The notes below the pieces were generated by a model that ran no database searches, was not told the DNA's origin, and saw only the letters and a program-made list of their open reading frames with translations. A stretch of DNA of 39,618 bases from Novosphingobium sp. GTDB taxonomy: Bacteria; Pseudomonadota; Alphaproteobacteria; Sphingomonadales; Sphingomonadaceae. A program made the translations under genes and the position numbers. Within the stretch, counting starts at the first letter, position 1, and the number at the start of each line of letters is the position of its first letter. This document shows, one piece after another, positions 16,021 to 23,613 of this stretch. Location: the NCBI GenBank assembly GCA_030697365.1, contig JAUYQH010000150.1, forward strand, positions 1-39,618, in the 5' to 3' direction.

Positions 16021-18002
16021 AGCTCGATCCCGTCCGCCCGATCGAGCGACACCTGCCTGGCGCTTGCGGCCATCCGGGCGCGAAGCCGTTCCGATCTCAC
16101 CGCATCGTCGTCCGCTTCGGCAGTGGGGCCAAAATCGAACTCGTTGACCGGTGGCTTCGGAGCCGGCACAATCTCCACGTGCACGGGCAGGTCAGGCTCG
16201 CGACGGACTCCTCCATTGGCTTCGTCTTCGCCGGCATCGGCAAGCTCAGCAGGGTCTCGAACCGAATCGATGGCCGGTCGGCGGCTCCAGTCATCGCAAG
16301 CCTCACCCGGTTGCCGATCGTTGCGAAGCCGGGGTGGCGACTGGATCCGCCGTTGCAGACGATGATCGGCGTAATAGCGCGCCTTCTTCGCCCGTATCGG
16401 TGGAGCGCCTGACAGCATGACGATTTCGTCGGTGTCGGGGAGCTGCAGGATTTCGCCCTGGGTGAGCAGCGGCCGCGAGGTTTCCGAACGCGAGACCATC
16501 AGATGCCCGAGCCAAGGCGACAGCCGATGCCCCGCATAGTTCTTCATCGAGCGCTGCTCGGTCGCGGTGCCCAGCGATTCCGAGACGCGCTTGGCGGTGC
16601 GCTCGTCGTTTGTAGCGAACGCGACGCGCACGTGGCAGTTGTCGAGGATCGAGTTGTGGGCGCCGTAGGCCCGCTCGATCTGGTTGAGCGACTGGGCGAT
16701 TAGGAACGCCTTTAGCCCGTAACCCGCCATGAACGCCAGCGCGCTCTCGAAGAAATCGAGCCGCCCGAGCGCCGGAAACTCGTCGAGCATGAGCAGCAGG
16801 CGATGGCGGTCGCGTCCCGCTTCCAGTTCCTCGGTCAGCCGCCGTCCGATCTGATTGAGGATGAGGCGGATGAGCGGCTTGGTCCGGCTGATGTCGGACG
16901 GCGGCACGACGAGATAGAGCGACACCGGTCGCTCGGCCGCGACGATATCAGCGATCCGCCATTCGGACCGGTCGGTGACGCTCGCGATCACCGGATCGCG
17001 ATAGAGCCCGAGGAACGACATCGCGGTCGAGAGGACGCCCGAGCGCTCATTCTCAGACTTGTTGAGCAGCTCGCGCGCGGCGCTGGCGACGACCGGATGG
17101 GGCCCGGCGTCACCCAGGTGCGGCGTGGTCATCATTGCCTTGAGCGTCGTCTCGATGGAACGAGCCGGATCGGAGAGGAATGCGGCGACCCCGGCCAAGG
17201 TCTTGTCGGGCTCGGCGTAAAGGACATGGAGGATCGCGCCGACCAGGAGCGCGTGGCTGGTTTTCTCCCAATGGTTGCGCTTCTCGAGGCTGCCTTCGGG
17301 ATCGACCAGGACGTCGGCGACGTTCTGGACATCGCGCACCTCGCGGATGCCGCGGCGCACTTCGAGAAGCGGATTGTAGGCGGCAGATTCGAGGTTGGTT
17401 GGATCGAACAGCAGCACCCGGCCGAACCCGGCGCGAAACCCGGCCGTCAGTGTCCAGTTCTCGCCCTTTATATCGTGGACGATCGCCGAGCCCGGCCAGG
17501 TCAGCAAAGTCGGCACGACGAGGCCCACCCCCTTGCCCGAACGTGTCGGGGCAAAGCACAGCACGTGCTCGGGTCCGTCGTGGCGTAGATAGCCGTTGCC
17601 GTACTTGCCGAGCACGACCCCCTCCTCGCCAAGCAGTCCAGCCTTGACGATGTCGCGGTGCGTCGCCCAGCGCGCCGAACCGTACGTGTTCGATCCCCCG
17701 GCCTCGCGGCCGCGCCAGACCGACATCGCGATGGCGACCGCGACCGCCACGAACCCGCCGGATGTGGCGATCAGCCCGCCGGTGTCGAACACGTCCGGCG
17801 CATAGGCGTCGTAGGAGAACCACCACCAGAACAGGTCGTAGGGCCGGTAGAACGGATGACCGAGCGCGGTGAACCAGGGCGGGCCGAGTTCGGGCTGGAA
17901 TCCCAGGGCCGACGCGGTCCATTGCGTCGCGGCCCAGACGCTCGTCAGGATGATCGATGCGACGGCCAGCACCTGGCCCCAGAGAATCCTTGCCGCGGTC
18001 AC
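16017..18002 (-). CDS. traG: Type IV coupling protein, VirD4/TraG family
   Basis: A hexameric inner-membrane ATPase that links the relaxosome to the secretion channel. N-terminal membrane segments surround a periplasmic loop (ILWGQVLAVASIILTSVWAA, and FVAVAVAIAMSVW). Walker A is APTRSGKGVGLVVPTLL and Walker B is LLLMLDEFPALG; ARWAT and AYGAHNSILDNCHVRVAF are further family signatures. I favour GTG 18002 (661 residues), which follows GGAG and begins just before the first membrane segment; the frame is open to a TTG at 18080. The acidic, proline-rich C-terminal 100 residues are variable. It lies downstream of the relaxase and toxin-antitoxin genes. No mating-channel genes follow, so function would need a channel encoded elsewhere. 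Confidence 0.93.
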   Translation of the reverse strand: MTAARILWGQVLAVASIILTSVWAATQWTASALGFQPELGPPWFTALGHPFYRPYDLFWWWFSYDAYAPDVFDTGGLIATSGGFVAVAVAIAMSVWRGREAGGSNTYGSARWATHRDIVKAGLLGEEGVVLGKYGNGYLRHDGPEHVLCFAPTRSGKGVGLVVPTLLTWPGSAIVHDIKGENWTLTAGFRAGFGRVLLFDPTNLESAAYNPLLEVRRGIREVRDVQNVADVLVDPEGSLEKRNHWEKTSHALLVGAILHVLYAEPDKTLAGVAAFLSDPARSIETTLKAMMTTPHLGDAGPHPVVASAARELLNKSENERSGVLSTAMSFLGLYRDPVIASVTDRSEWRIADIVAAERPVSLYLVVPPSDISRTKPLIRLILNQIGRRLTEELEAGRDRHRLLLMLDEFPALGRLDFFESALAFMAGYGLKAFLIAQSLNQIERAYGAHNSILDNCHVRVAFATNDERTAKRVSESLGTATEQRSMKNYAGHRLSPWLGHLMVSRSETSRPLLTQGEILQLPDTDEIVMLSGAPPIRAKKARYYADHRLQRRIQSPPRLRNDRQPGEACDDWSRRPAIDSVRDPAELADAGEDEANGGVRREPDLPVHVEIVPAPKPPVNEFDFGPTAEADDDAVRSERLRARMAASARQVSLDRADGIEL

Positions 18003-18114
18003 TGCGCCTGCTCCGAAAGTCCGCGCGAGGTTCGGAGCGGCGGGCGCATCAAAGCGAGTCCCGCCTGCAACGCGGAGCAAGCCGGCGCGCTATCAGGCGG
18101 GCTAGCGTAATCGC

Positions 18115-18816
18115 CTAGAGCAATTCGCAGGCATACTCAAGAGTGCCCGACCAGGTCAGGCGGACCATGACGCCTTGCACGACCGACTGCACGACGTTGG
18201 GCCAAAGTGCGGCGATGCAGGTGCCGCCGCGATCACGGACCGACGGATAGATGATGCCGTTGTGCCCTTCGGCTCGCGCCTGGGCCGCAACGGCATTGCC
18301 GGCCGGGTATCCGGCGGCAGGATCGGGATCGAGCGCGGGATGATCGGGACATTCGCGCAGATCGACGAACACGCCCGACATGCTGGCGAGCATCTCGCCG
18401 TATTCGACGACCGCGTTGAAATCGCCGGCGTCGGCCAGCGCCCTGGTGAGGTGATGCCCGACTTCGGCAATGCAGGTTTCGAGCACAAGCGCCGCATACC
18501 ACGCGCCGCGATCCGCGGGGCTGAAGCGCATCGGCTCGCGCGGTTTGGCATAGGCGAAGCTCGCGTTGATGAACCGGGCGTGCGGCACGCCGTGAACCAG
18601 TTCGTCGGGGCCGAGCGCCCCGAGCCCGCGCTCCTCGGCGATCAGCCTGCCGCTGGTCGCGGCTTCGATTTCGGCGAGCAGGTCGAGCTCGGCGGGATCG
18701 TCGGCGAGCGGCGCCAGCACCGCCTCGCGCAATCGCGCGCTCGCGACCAGCCGGATGGTGCGCGGAAAGGCTTCGCGCACCAGCGGCGGTTGGGAAGCCG
18801 CGTCAGAGCCCGCCAC
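18115..18816 (-). CDS. RES-domain toxin of a Xre/RES toxin-antitoxin pair
   Basis: A 233-residue protein with a RES domain in its central and C-terminal part. Visible landmarks are the arginine in RFSPADRGAWYAALVLETCIAE, the conserved Glu in that segment, and the late GIIYPSVRDRGGTCIAALWP region. RES toxins degrade cellular NAD+ or modify nucleotide-metabolism enzymes using NAD+. The start is GTG 18816, overlapping the antitoxin gene by 14 bases; no better start is seen. The N-terminal 75 residues are helical and may contact the antitoxin. It lies between the relaxase and traG genes, a place where an addiction pair would punish loss of the element. Confidence 0.85.
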   Translation of the reverse strand: MAGSDAASQPPLVREAFPRTIRLVASARLREAVLAPLADDPAELDLLAEIEAATSGRLIAEERGLGALGPDELVHGVPHARFINASFAYAKPREPMRFSPADRGAWYAALVLETCIAEVGHHLTRALADAGDFNAVVEYGEMLASMSGVFVDLRECPDHPALDPDPAAGYPAGNAVAAQARAEGHNGIIYPSVRDRGGTCIAALWPNVVQSVVQGVMVRLTWSGTLEYACELL

Positions 18817-19240
18817 GCAGGGCGTCGACGTATTGCCGGGTCTCGATCATGCGCGGGATACCGCCTTCGATCATCGCCTCGACCGGCGATCTGCGGTCGA
18901 ACAGCGGCGCGCGATTGGGCAGGCGCGGCCAGCGATCGGCCATCGCATCGGCGAACAGCAGGTGCAGCCCCTTGAACACGCCGATCAGCGCCGAGGCGCG
19001 GGTCAGCTGATCCTGGCTGAGCGCGCCTTCCCACCTGCCGGCCTTGATCCGGTCCCAGGTGCTTTCGGACACGCCGAGCAGCGCCGCGCCTTCGGCGTTG
19101 CTCCCGCCCCAGGCCTCGACGAGTCGCAACACCGCCTTGACCGCGGCCCCGGTCAGGCGCTTGCGGTCGTTCTCGCCCGCGAAGGTCTGCAGACCCCCCA
19201 CGCGGGCCGCCGGGCGATCCGTGGTCGCAACGCTTGCCAT
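18803..19240 (-). CDS. Xre-like antitoxin (DUF2384 type) paired with the RES toxin
   Basis: A 145-residue protein. A helix-turn-helix region (GAALLGVSESTWDRIKAGRW) lies mid-protein, followed by LSQDQLTRASALIGVFKGLHLLF and a C-terminal segment with MADRWPRLPNRAPLFDRRSP. The latter matches the toxin-binding MbcA/ParS/Xre antitoxin domain, where P-N-x-x-x-F is recurrent. ATG 19240 was chosen because AGGAG lies just upstream and the promoter ends there; the frame is open to 19306 but that part overlaps the promoter. It would neutralise the RES toxin and repress its own operon. Confidence 0.85.
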   Translation of the reverse strand: MASVATTDRPAARVGGLQTFAGENDRKRLTGAAVKAVLRLVEAWGGSNAEGAALLGVSESTWDRIKAGRWEGALSQDQLTRASALIGVFKGLHLLFADAMADRWPRLPNRAPLFDRRSPVEAMIEGGIPRMIETRQYVDALRGGL

Positions 19241-19258
19241 GTCGCTTCTCCTGACGCG

Positions 19259-19288
19259 AATATACGCATCATGTGGTGCGATTGTCAA
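19259..19288 (-). promoter_or_regulatory. Strong promoter and probable operator of the toxin-antitoxin operon
   Basis: On the minus strand TTGACA (19288-19283) and TATATT (19264-19259) are separated by 18 bp, one of the best sigma-70 matches in the window. The spacer holds an imperfect palindrome, CGCACCACATGATGCG, 12 of 16 positions symmetric, ideally placed for antitoxin binding. Transcription would begin almost at the ribosome site, giving a very short leader. The next gene upstream (relaxase) ends at 19315, so the pair has its own promoter inside the transfer operon. Confidence 0.7.
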
Positions 19289-19314
19289 GATAGCGCTTGC
19301 TGGCATCGGCCGGC

Positions 19315-21054
19315 CTAAACTGCAATCCCGCGCGACCGGCCCAGCGTCCAGTCGATCCCGCCGCCGGCCTTGACCGCACCCGTCACATGCTGGCCGAGAT
19401 GCCGGTCGAGCTGCTGGCGCCAGGGAACGAGTTCGAACCCCAGTCCGTCGTCGATCATCGCAAAACGGCCCGACGCCAGTTGCAGGCGCTCGCGATAGGT
19501 GCCGGCCACCGTTCCACCCTCGACGCTCGGCCGATGCGGCAGCCCGGTGCGCGCCGCGATCGCCGCGCGCGCCTCGGCCAGTTCGCGGGCGCGCAGCGTG
19601 CCAAGCAGGCCCGGCACCAGGATGGCGCGCCCATCCCGGCGCGTGGCAAGGCCTTCCACGACCAGATGCTCGGCGCGGTCGAGCTTGGCCCGCTCGATCG
19701 CGGCGCCGAAGCCGCCGCCGGTCTGGACGGGATCCGAAGACACCAGTTGCCGGTCGAGCCAGGTCGCCCCGCGCGCGGCAACTTGCTCGGGCAGCGCCAG
19801 GTCGGACTGAACCCAGAGCGATTGCCCCGTCCGTCCGCGCCGGTCGGTCCAGCTGCGCAGCTCGACGATCGCTCCGGGCGTGGCATCGCCGGTCTGCTCC
19901 AGATCGCCGAAGCGCAGATGATGCACCCGGCCATCGGCGCCATCGACGATCGCATAGGCCTCGCCGGTCAGCTCGTCGTGAAGGCCGCGCTCGACGAGGC
20001 GGCCGATCACCGGATCGCCAGCCGCAGTTTCATGCATCGCGAACCGCCCGGGATCGGGATCGACGCCGACACCGGTCATGGCCTGGTGCATCGACTTGAT
20101 AATGTCACCGCGGACGCCGAGCTGGCGCAATGTCGGCTCGAGGTCGGGTTTGAGTGTCCAGCAGGCCGGCGCAATTCCGGTCGCCAGCCCGAGGCGTTCG
20201 AGCTTGCTGGCACGCCCAATCAGATGGCGGTCCATTGGTGACTGCGGTCGCCGGGGATCGGGCCGCAGATCGATGACGCCCCCCAGTTCGTCGGCCATGC
20301 GCTGCAACCGCCGGTCCAGGCTGGTCCATCGGTCGGCATCGACCTCGCGCGCCAGGGTCTGGGCAATCTCGCGCTCGCTGCGCGGACCAAGTTCGATCGT
20401 AACCCGCTCCTCGGCACGGCCACGCATCCCTTCGCGGATGTAGTCCTTGTCGATGACCAGGTCGCGGCCGTCGTCGGCCTTGCCGCGCACCAGGATGTGA
20501 ATGTGAGGATTGCCGGTGTTCCAGTGATCGACCGCGACCCAGTCGAGCCGGGTGCCGAGATCCTTCTCCATGTCGGTCAGCAACTCGCGGGTGAAGGCCC
20601 GGACATCTGCCAGTTCGCCCGCATCCTCGGGCGAGACGATGAAGCGGAAATGATGCCGGTCATCGGCGCAGCGTTCGGCGAAGGCACCGCCGTCGACAGG
20701 GCCGTCGCCGCTGCCAAACAATTCTGCATCCTTCCCGTCCCGGGTGACGCCCTCGCGCTTCAGATAGGCGATGTGCCGTGAGAGTGGCGCGGCCGAGAAG
20801 CGCCTCCCGGCATGCCGGACCACTCGCGCCTTGACCAGCACCCGGCGTTGACCCCGGCGCGACCGCACCGACAAGGCCGCGCTCCTGCCGCGGGCGTTGC
20901 GTCCGGTGCCGCGCCGGCCCCGCCCGGTAATGCCAACGCGCCCAGCCTTGTTTGAAAGCGCTCGGACTTGGGCGACCAGCGACCCGGGCTTGGACGAACG
21001 GCTTCCCCGATCCCTGACCCGTCCCGGCCTGATCTCGAAGTCGTCGTCGCTCAC
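19315..21054 (-). CDS. Relaxase (mobilisation nuclease) with DUF3363 domain
   Basis: A 579-residue protein that would nick the transfer origin and lead the strand out during conjugation. The first 85 residues are strongly basic. The metal-binding histidine motif is WNTGNPHIHILVRG (His184 and His186), preceded by HHFRFIVSPED. Downstream lies the alphaproteobacterial DUF3363 region, ending DWTLGRSRGIAV. The start is GTG 21054 with no clear ribosome site. The gene follows the lytic transglycosylase after a 247-bp gap that may hold the transfer origin, and precedes the toxin-antitoxin pair. The catalytic tyrosine cannot be fixed with certainty by eye. Confidence 0.9.
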   Translation of the reverse strand: MSDDDFEIRPGRVRDRGSRSSKPGSLVAQVRALSNKAGRVGITGRGRRGTGRNARGRSAALSVRSRRGQRRVLVKARVVRHAGRRFSAAPLSRHIAYLKREGVTRDGKDAELFGSGDGPVDGGAFAERCADDRHHFRFIVSPEDAGELADVRAFTRELLTDMEKDLGTRLDWVAVDHWNTGNPHIHILVRGKADDGRDLVIDKDYIREGMRGRAEERVTIELGPRSEREIAQTLAREVDADRWTSLDRRLQRMADELGGVIDLRPDPRRPQSPMDRHLIGRASKLERLGLATGIAPACWTLKPDLEPTLRQLGVRGDIIKSMHQAMTGVGVDPDPGRFAMHETAAGDPVIGRLVERGLHDELTGEAYAIVDGADGRVHHLRFGDLEQTGDATPGAIVELRSWTDRRGRTGQSLWVQSDLALPEQVAARGATWLDRQLVSSDPVQTGGGFGAAIERAKLDRAEHLVVEGLATRRDGRAILVPGLLGTLRARELAEARAAIAARTGLPHRPSVEGGTVAGTYRERLQLASGRFAMIDDGLGFELVPWRQQLDRHLGQHVTGAVKAGGGIDWTLGRSRGIAV

Positions 21055-21301
21055 GGGAATTGGAGGTGCCGAGCAAGCGACGGCGCTGGAAATGGCAGAC
21101 TTGCACCGGTTTCAGGCAAAGCTGCCAGCAGGGGTGCCGCGCGGCTGGCGCTCAAAGCCCAGCAATTCCAACACTCTCCACCCCACCCGATGGCGCAGCT
21201 TTTATCTTGCCATCTTAACTCCCACCCCCTCCCCGCCGCCGAGCGCCCGCCCAAACACGCGCCGAACCACGCCAGGACACGCGAAAGAGGCAAACGGCCG
21301 G
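21055..21301. other. Gap upstream of the relaxase gene; candidate transfer-origin region
   Basis: No gene is visible. An AT-richer segment at 21189-21214 has perfect GATGGC/GCCATC arms around a 14-base loop, and 21131-21157 has GCCAGC/GCTGGC arms. Inverted repeats just upstream of a relaxase gene are where an oriT is usually found. No nick-site consensus was recognised, so this is a location-based suggestion only. Confidence 0.3.
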
Positions 21302-22003
21302 TCACTGCGAACGGCTCGCCGAGACGGGCGCGAACAGGCCGATGGGGGGACGGTGGGAGTCGGGGATGACGCCCGGCGTCGCGGCAGCGGCGAAGGCGCC
21401 GGATGCTGCCGCGGTAGCATCCCCGCGTACGGGGAACAGTGCGCCATCCGCCCAGGATATGCGAACCGGCTGCACGGGCGAAGCGCTCGCGACGACAATC
21501 GGCGCGCTGCCCGATTGCAGCATGGTAGCGATCCTGGCGACATAGGCGCGGGTTTCGGCGGGGAGCGGACGACCCCGATCCCGCCAGTCCCGATAGCGGC
21601 CCGGTCCCGCATTGTAGGCGGCAAGGAAGCCTGGGGCGCCGTAGTTGTCGTACATTTCTCGCAAGTACGACGCGCCCGCGAGGATGTTGTCGCGCGGGTC
21701 GAAGGGGTCCGCGCCGAGCCCGAACCGGGCGCGCTGGCGTGCCCAGGTTCCGGGCATCAGCTGCATCAGGCCCATCGCCCCAGCGGACGAGACCGCGCCG
21801 ATCCGTCCCGCGCTCTCGGTGCGCATCACCGCATAGATCCACCGCGCGGGAATCCCGAAGCGCTGCGAGGCTTCTGCAACGTGGCTGTCGATGGCGACGA
21901 CGCCGGGCCGCGCGGGTGCGGCCGAGTACTGCGCATTGGCGGGCGCGCCGCCGCACAGTGCGAGCGCGATCCACGCGATGCGAAGCGGGCGTAAGCTGCG
22001 CAT
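21302..22003 (-). CDS. Lytic transglycosylase of the conjugation system (VirB1/SLT type)
   Basis: A 233-residue exported enzyme that cuts peptidoglycan to let the transfer apparatus through. The signal peptide ends near PANAQ (residue 25). The SLT domain contains the catalytic glutamate Glu63 in AVMRTESAGR, then SSAGAMGLMQLMPGTW, GASYLREMYDNYG and FLAAYNAGPGRY, all classic. The C-terminal 60 residues are low-complexity Ala/Pro/Ser. It starts 3 bases after the preceding DUF736 stop, so the two are co-transcribed. Without trb genes its partner apparatus is not visible here. Confidence 0.92.
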   Translation of the reverse strand: MRSLRPLRIAWIALALCGGAPANAQYSAAPARPGVVAIDSHVAEASQRFGIPARWIYAVMRTESAGRIGAVSSAGAMGLMQLMPGTWARQRARFGLGADPFDPRDNILAGASYLREMYDNYGAPGFLAAYNAGPGRYRDWRDRGRPLPAETRAYVARIATMLQSGSAPIVVASASPVQPVRISWADGALFPVRGDATAAASGAFAAAATPGVIPDSHRPPIGLFAPVSASRSQ

Positions 22004-22006
22004 TGC

Positions 22007-22336
22007 TCAGCTCGTCGGGCCGCGCCGGGTCGGGCGCGACCAGACGAGAACGTAAGCTTCGCCGGCGTCCTGAAAGAGGTTGGCGCGCAGCGGCTGGACG
22101 AAGATCGGATCGTCGATCTGGATCGCGACATAGGCGCCGGCCTTTTCGCCGGTGCGTTTCCAGCCCCCGCCGACTTCGCGCGCTTGGCCGCTCGCGCCAG
22201 CAAGGACCCGGTAATCGGGCGCGTTCTCGCTGTCCGAATGTTCGGCCGCAACGAGGGTGAGTTCGATGTCATGCGTGAGCAGCGACAGGCGTCCGGTAAA
22301 GCCGTCGGCGGTCGCCGTGAAATTTCCGATGTGCAT
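22007..22336 (-). CDS. DUF736 family protein (copy 1, transfer-region)
   Basis: A 109-residue protein of the DUF736 family, small soluble proteins found almost only on conjugative and integrative elements of proteobacteria. Diagnostic parts are MHIGNFTATADGFTGRL, the SDSENAPDYRVLAG core, GAYVAIQIDDPIFVQPLRAN and the final VLVWSRP. The function is unknown; the structure-like pattern of short strands suggests a small beta protein. A clear AAGGAG precedes ATG 22336. It lies between traF (3-base gap) and the transglycosylase (3-base gap) in one operon. A second, diverged copy is at 25005-25325. Confidence 0.88.
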   Translation of the reverse strand: MHIGNFTATADGFTGRLSLLTHDIELTLVAAEHSDSENAPDYRVLAGASGQAREVGGGWKRTGEKAGAYVAIQIDDPIFVQPLRANLFQDAGEAYVLVWSRPTRRGPTS

Positions 22337-22339
22337 GGC

Positions 22340-22915
22340 TCAATCTCCTTGGCTGGTGGTCGAAGGTTCGGAAGAACGGGGATCGGCGAACCAGACATGG
22401 TCGCTATTCCCGGCTTCGTCGGTCCAGACGGGCGTCGCGCGGCCGATCACATCGGCCAGCCGCAGCACGCCGAAATGGCGCCCGTCGAAGCTGTCGGGCG
22501 CAGCCGGGTTCATCACGAACAAATCGCCGGAGCGCAGCGTACGGCAACCCGACCAGGCGGGGAGCGGACGACCCAGACGGTCGCGGGCGCGCGCCGCGCC
22601 GACATAGTCGCCGTCAATGGTGACGCCGTGGGCGAAGCGGCAGACGCGCTGGCCGCGGACCGCGGCGATGCGCTTGATGAGCGGAACGCCTGCCGGCAGG
22701 TATCCGCGCTTCGTGAGCAGACGCCGCAAGGCCGCCGGCGGCAGAAGTGCGACTCGCTCGCCGACGTGCAGGCTCGCCCGGCCACGGATGGCGTAAAGCC
22801 CTGTAGGCACGCTCGCGGTCGCGTTCCACACCGCATACCGCGAGACCGGCACGGTCAGCGTCGCGAGTGCGGCGGAACCGACGACGCCCGCGAAGAGGAA
22901 GCTGGGCCATTTCAT
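22340..22915 (-). CDS. traF: TraF-type S26 signal peptidase of the conjugation system
   Basis: A 191-residue membrane-anchored serine protease of the S26 family. In plasmid RP4 the homologue TraF processes and cyclises the pilin TrbC. Residues about 5-22 (FLFAGVVGSAALATLTV) form the anchor. The catalytic Ser is in SVPTGLYAI and the Lys in PLIKRIAAVRGQ; the C-terminal RSGDLFVMNP block is typical. ATG 22915 overlaps the DUF2840 stop as ATGA, and the frame upstream is a different gene. Its substrate, trbC, is not found in the window, in line with loss of the mating-channel operon. Confidence 0.9.
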   Translation of the reverse strand: MKWPSFLFAGVVGSAALATLTVPVSRYAVWNATASVPTGLYAIRGRASLHVGERVALLPPAALRRLLTKRGYLPAGVPLIKRIAAVRGQRVCRFAHGVTIDGDYVGAARARDRLGRPLPAWSGCRTLRSGDLFVMNPAAPDSFDGRHFGVLRLADVIGRATPVWTDEAGNSDHVWFADPRSSEPSTTSQGD

Positions 22916-23451
22916 GGCAACAGCGCCTTGCGCTGGAGCCATGCGCGATGGCGCGCGGGGGCGTAGCCGCGTGGCATTTCGCGCGCGGCAAGGCGGTTGT
23001 GGATGTGCCGCCAATGATCGGGGGCGGCCTCGCATGGGTCGATGCCAGAGGCCTCGATCGCATCGATCAGACGGAAGACCAGCGCGAGCTTGGGCCAGCC
23101 ATGAACACTGAGAAGCAAGTCGCCGCCGGGATCGACCTGCGGAACGGACACGCGTGGTTCGTCCGCTGCGACGGCGCGAACGATGTCGAGCGTCGAGCGC
23201 ACCGTGCCATATTCGTTGGATGCCCAGCGGACCAGGCCGAACACCTGACCCGCTGCGTAGCTTTCGATGCGCCGGCTGCGATCGACAATCCGTCCCGCGA
23301 TTGGCTTGCCGAACCTGAGCCAGTCCTCGCGCTTGCCCTTGCGCCAGTGGATCGTCACATCGGTCAGACGTGGGCCATCGTTCGGCCCCGTCTCGACTGG
23401 ACTGGGCGGCGGCGCGGCGCCGTCGGTCCACAGGCGCTCCCGCGTTAGCAA
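22912..23451 (-). CDS. DUF2840 family protein
   Basis: A protein of unknown function that regularly lies between repA and traF on alphaproteobacterial elements. Recognisable parts are HWRKGKREDWLRFGKPIA, SYAAGQVFGLVRWASNEYGT, RSTLDIVRAV and RHIHNRLAARE near the C-terminus. The start is uncertain. I show TTG 23451 (179 residues), close to the family's usual size. The frame stays open to a GTG at 23601 that overlaps the repA stop, but those extra 50 codons coincide with the origin-like repeats and have no family resemblance. It overlaps traF by 4 bases. The conserved context suggests a role in transfer or replication, but none is proven. Confidence 0.8.
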   Translation of the reverse strand: MLTRERLWTDGAAPPPSPVETGPNDGPRLTDVTIHWRKGKREDWLRFGKPIAGRIVDRSRRIESYAAGQVFGLVRWASNEYGTVRSTLDIVRAVAADEPRVSVPQVDPGGDLLLSVHGWPKLALVFRLIDAIEASGIDPCEAAPDHWRHIHNRLAAREMPRGYAPARHRAWLQRKALLP

Positions 23452-23613
23452 GAATCCGAAGGATTCTTTGTTAGCATTGTTAAGAGGCTCGGAAAGCCAG
23501 GATTTCTGCGGGTTCGAGGGCGATTTCGGTTCCCGATAGTCCGAACTTCGGGTTCCCGTTCGTCCGAGTCGGGCGGTTCCCGATAGTCCGTGTCGCATCA
23601 CGGCATATCCACA
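23444..23613. other. Candidate replication origin next to repA
   Basis: Three elements of an iteron origin occur together: an AT-rich patch (about 23444-23482) with GTTAGCA repeated at 23444 and 23470 around an 8-bp perfect hairpin (23450-23468); three iteron-like repeats (23528-23590); and ATATCCACA at 23605-23613, one mismatch from a DnaA box, inside the repA 3' end. Origin function is inferred from this arrangement. Confidence 0.5.
23528..23590. repeat. Three iteron-like direct repeats, 23-24 bp apart
   Basis: GGTTCCCGATAGTCCG occurs at 23528-23543 and 23575-23590 without change, and GGTTCCCGTTCGTCCG (14/16) at 23551-23566. The start-to-start distances, 23 and 24 bp, place all copies on nearly the same face of the helix, as expected for iterons bound by a replication initiator. 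They lie immediately after the repA stop codon. Confidence 0.7.

Noticed and set aside
23450..23468. Perfect 8-bp hairpin as a transcription terminator
   Set aside because: It lies inside the repA-DUF2840-traF operon, has no T run and sits in an AT-rich patch beside iterons, so an origin role fits better.
23528..23590. Short regular repeats as a CRISPR array
   Set aside because: There are only three 16-bp units with 7-8-bp gaps and no cas genes; the spacing fits iterons.
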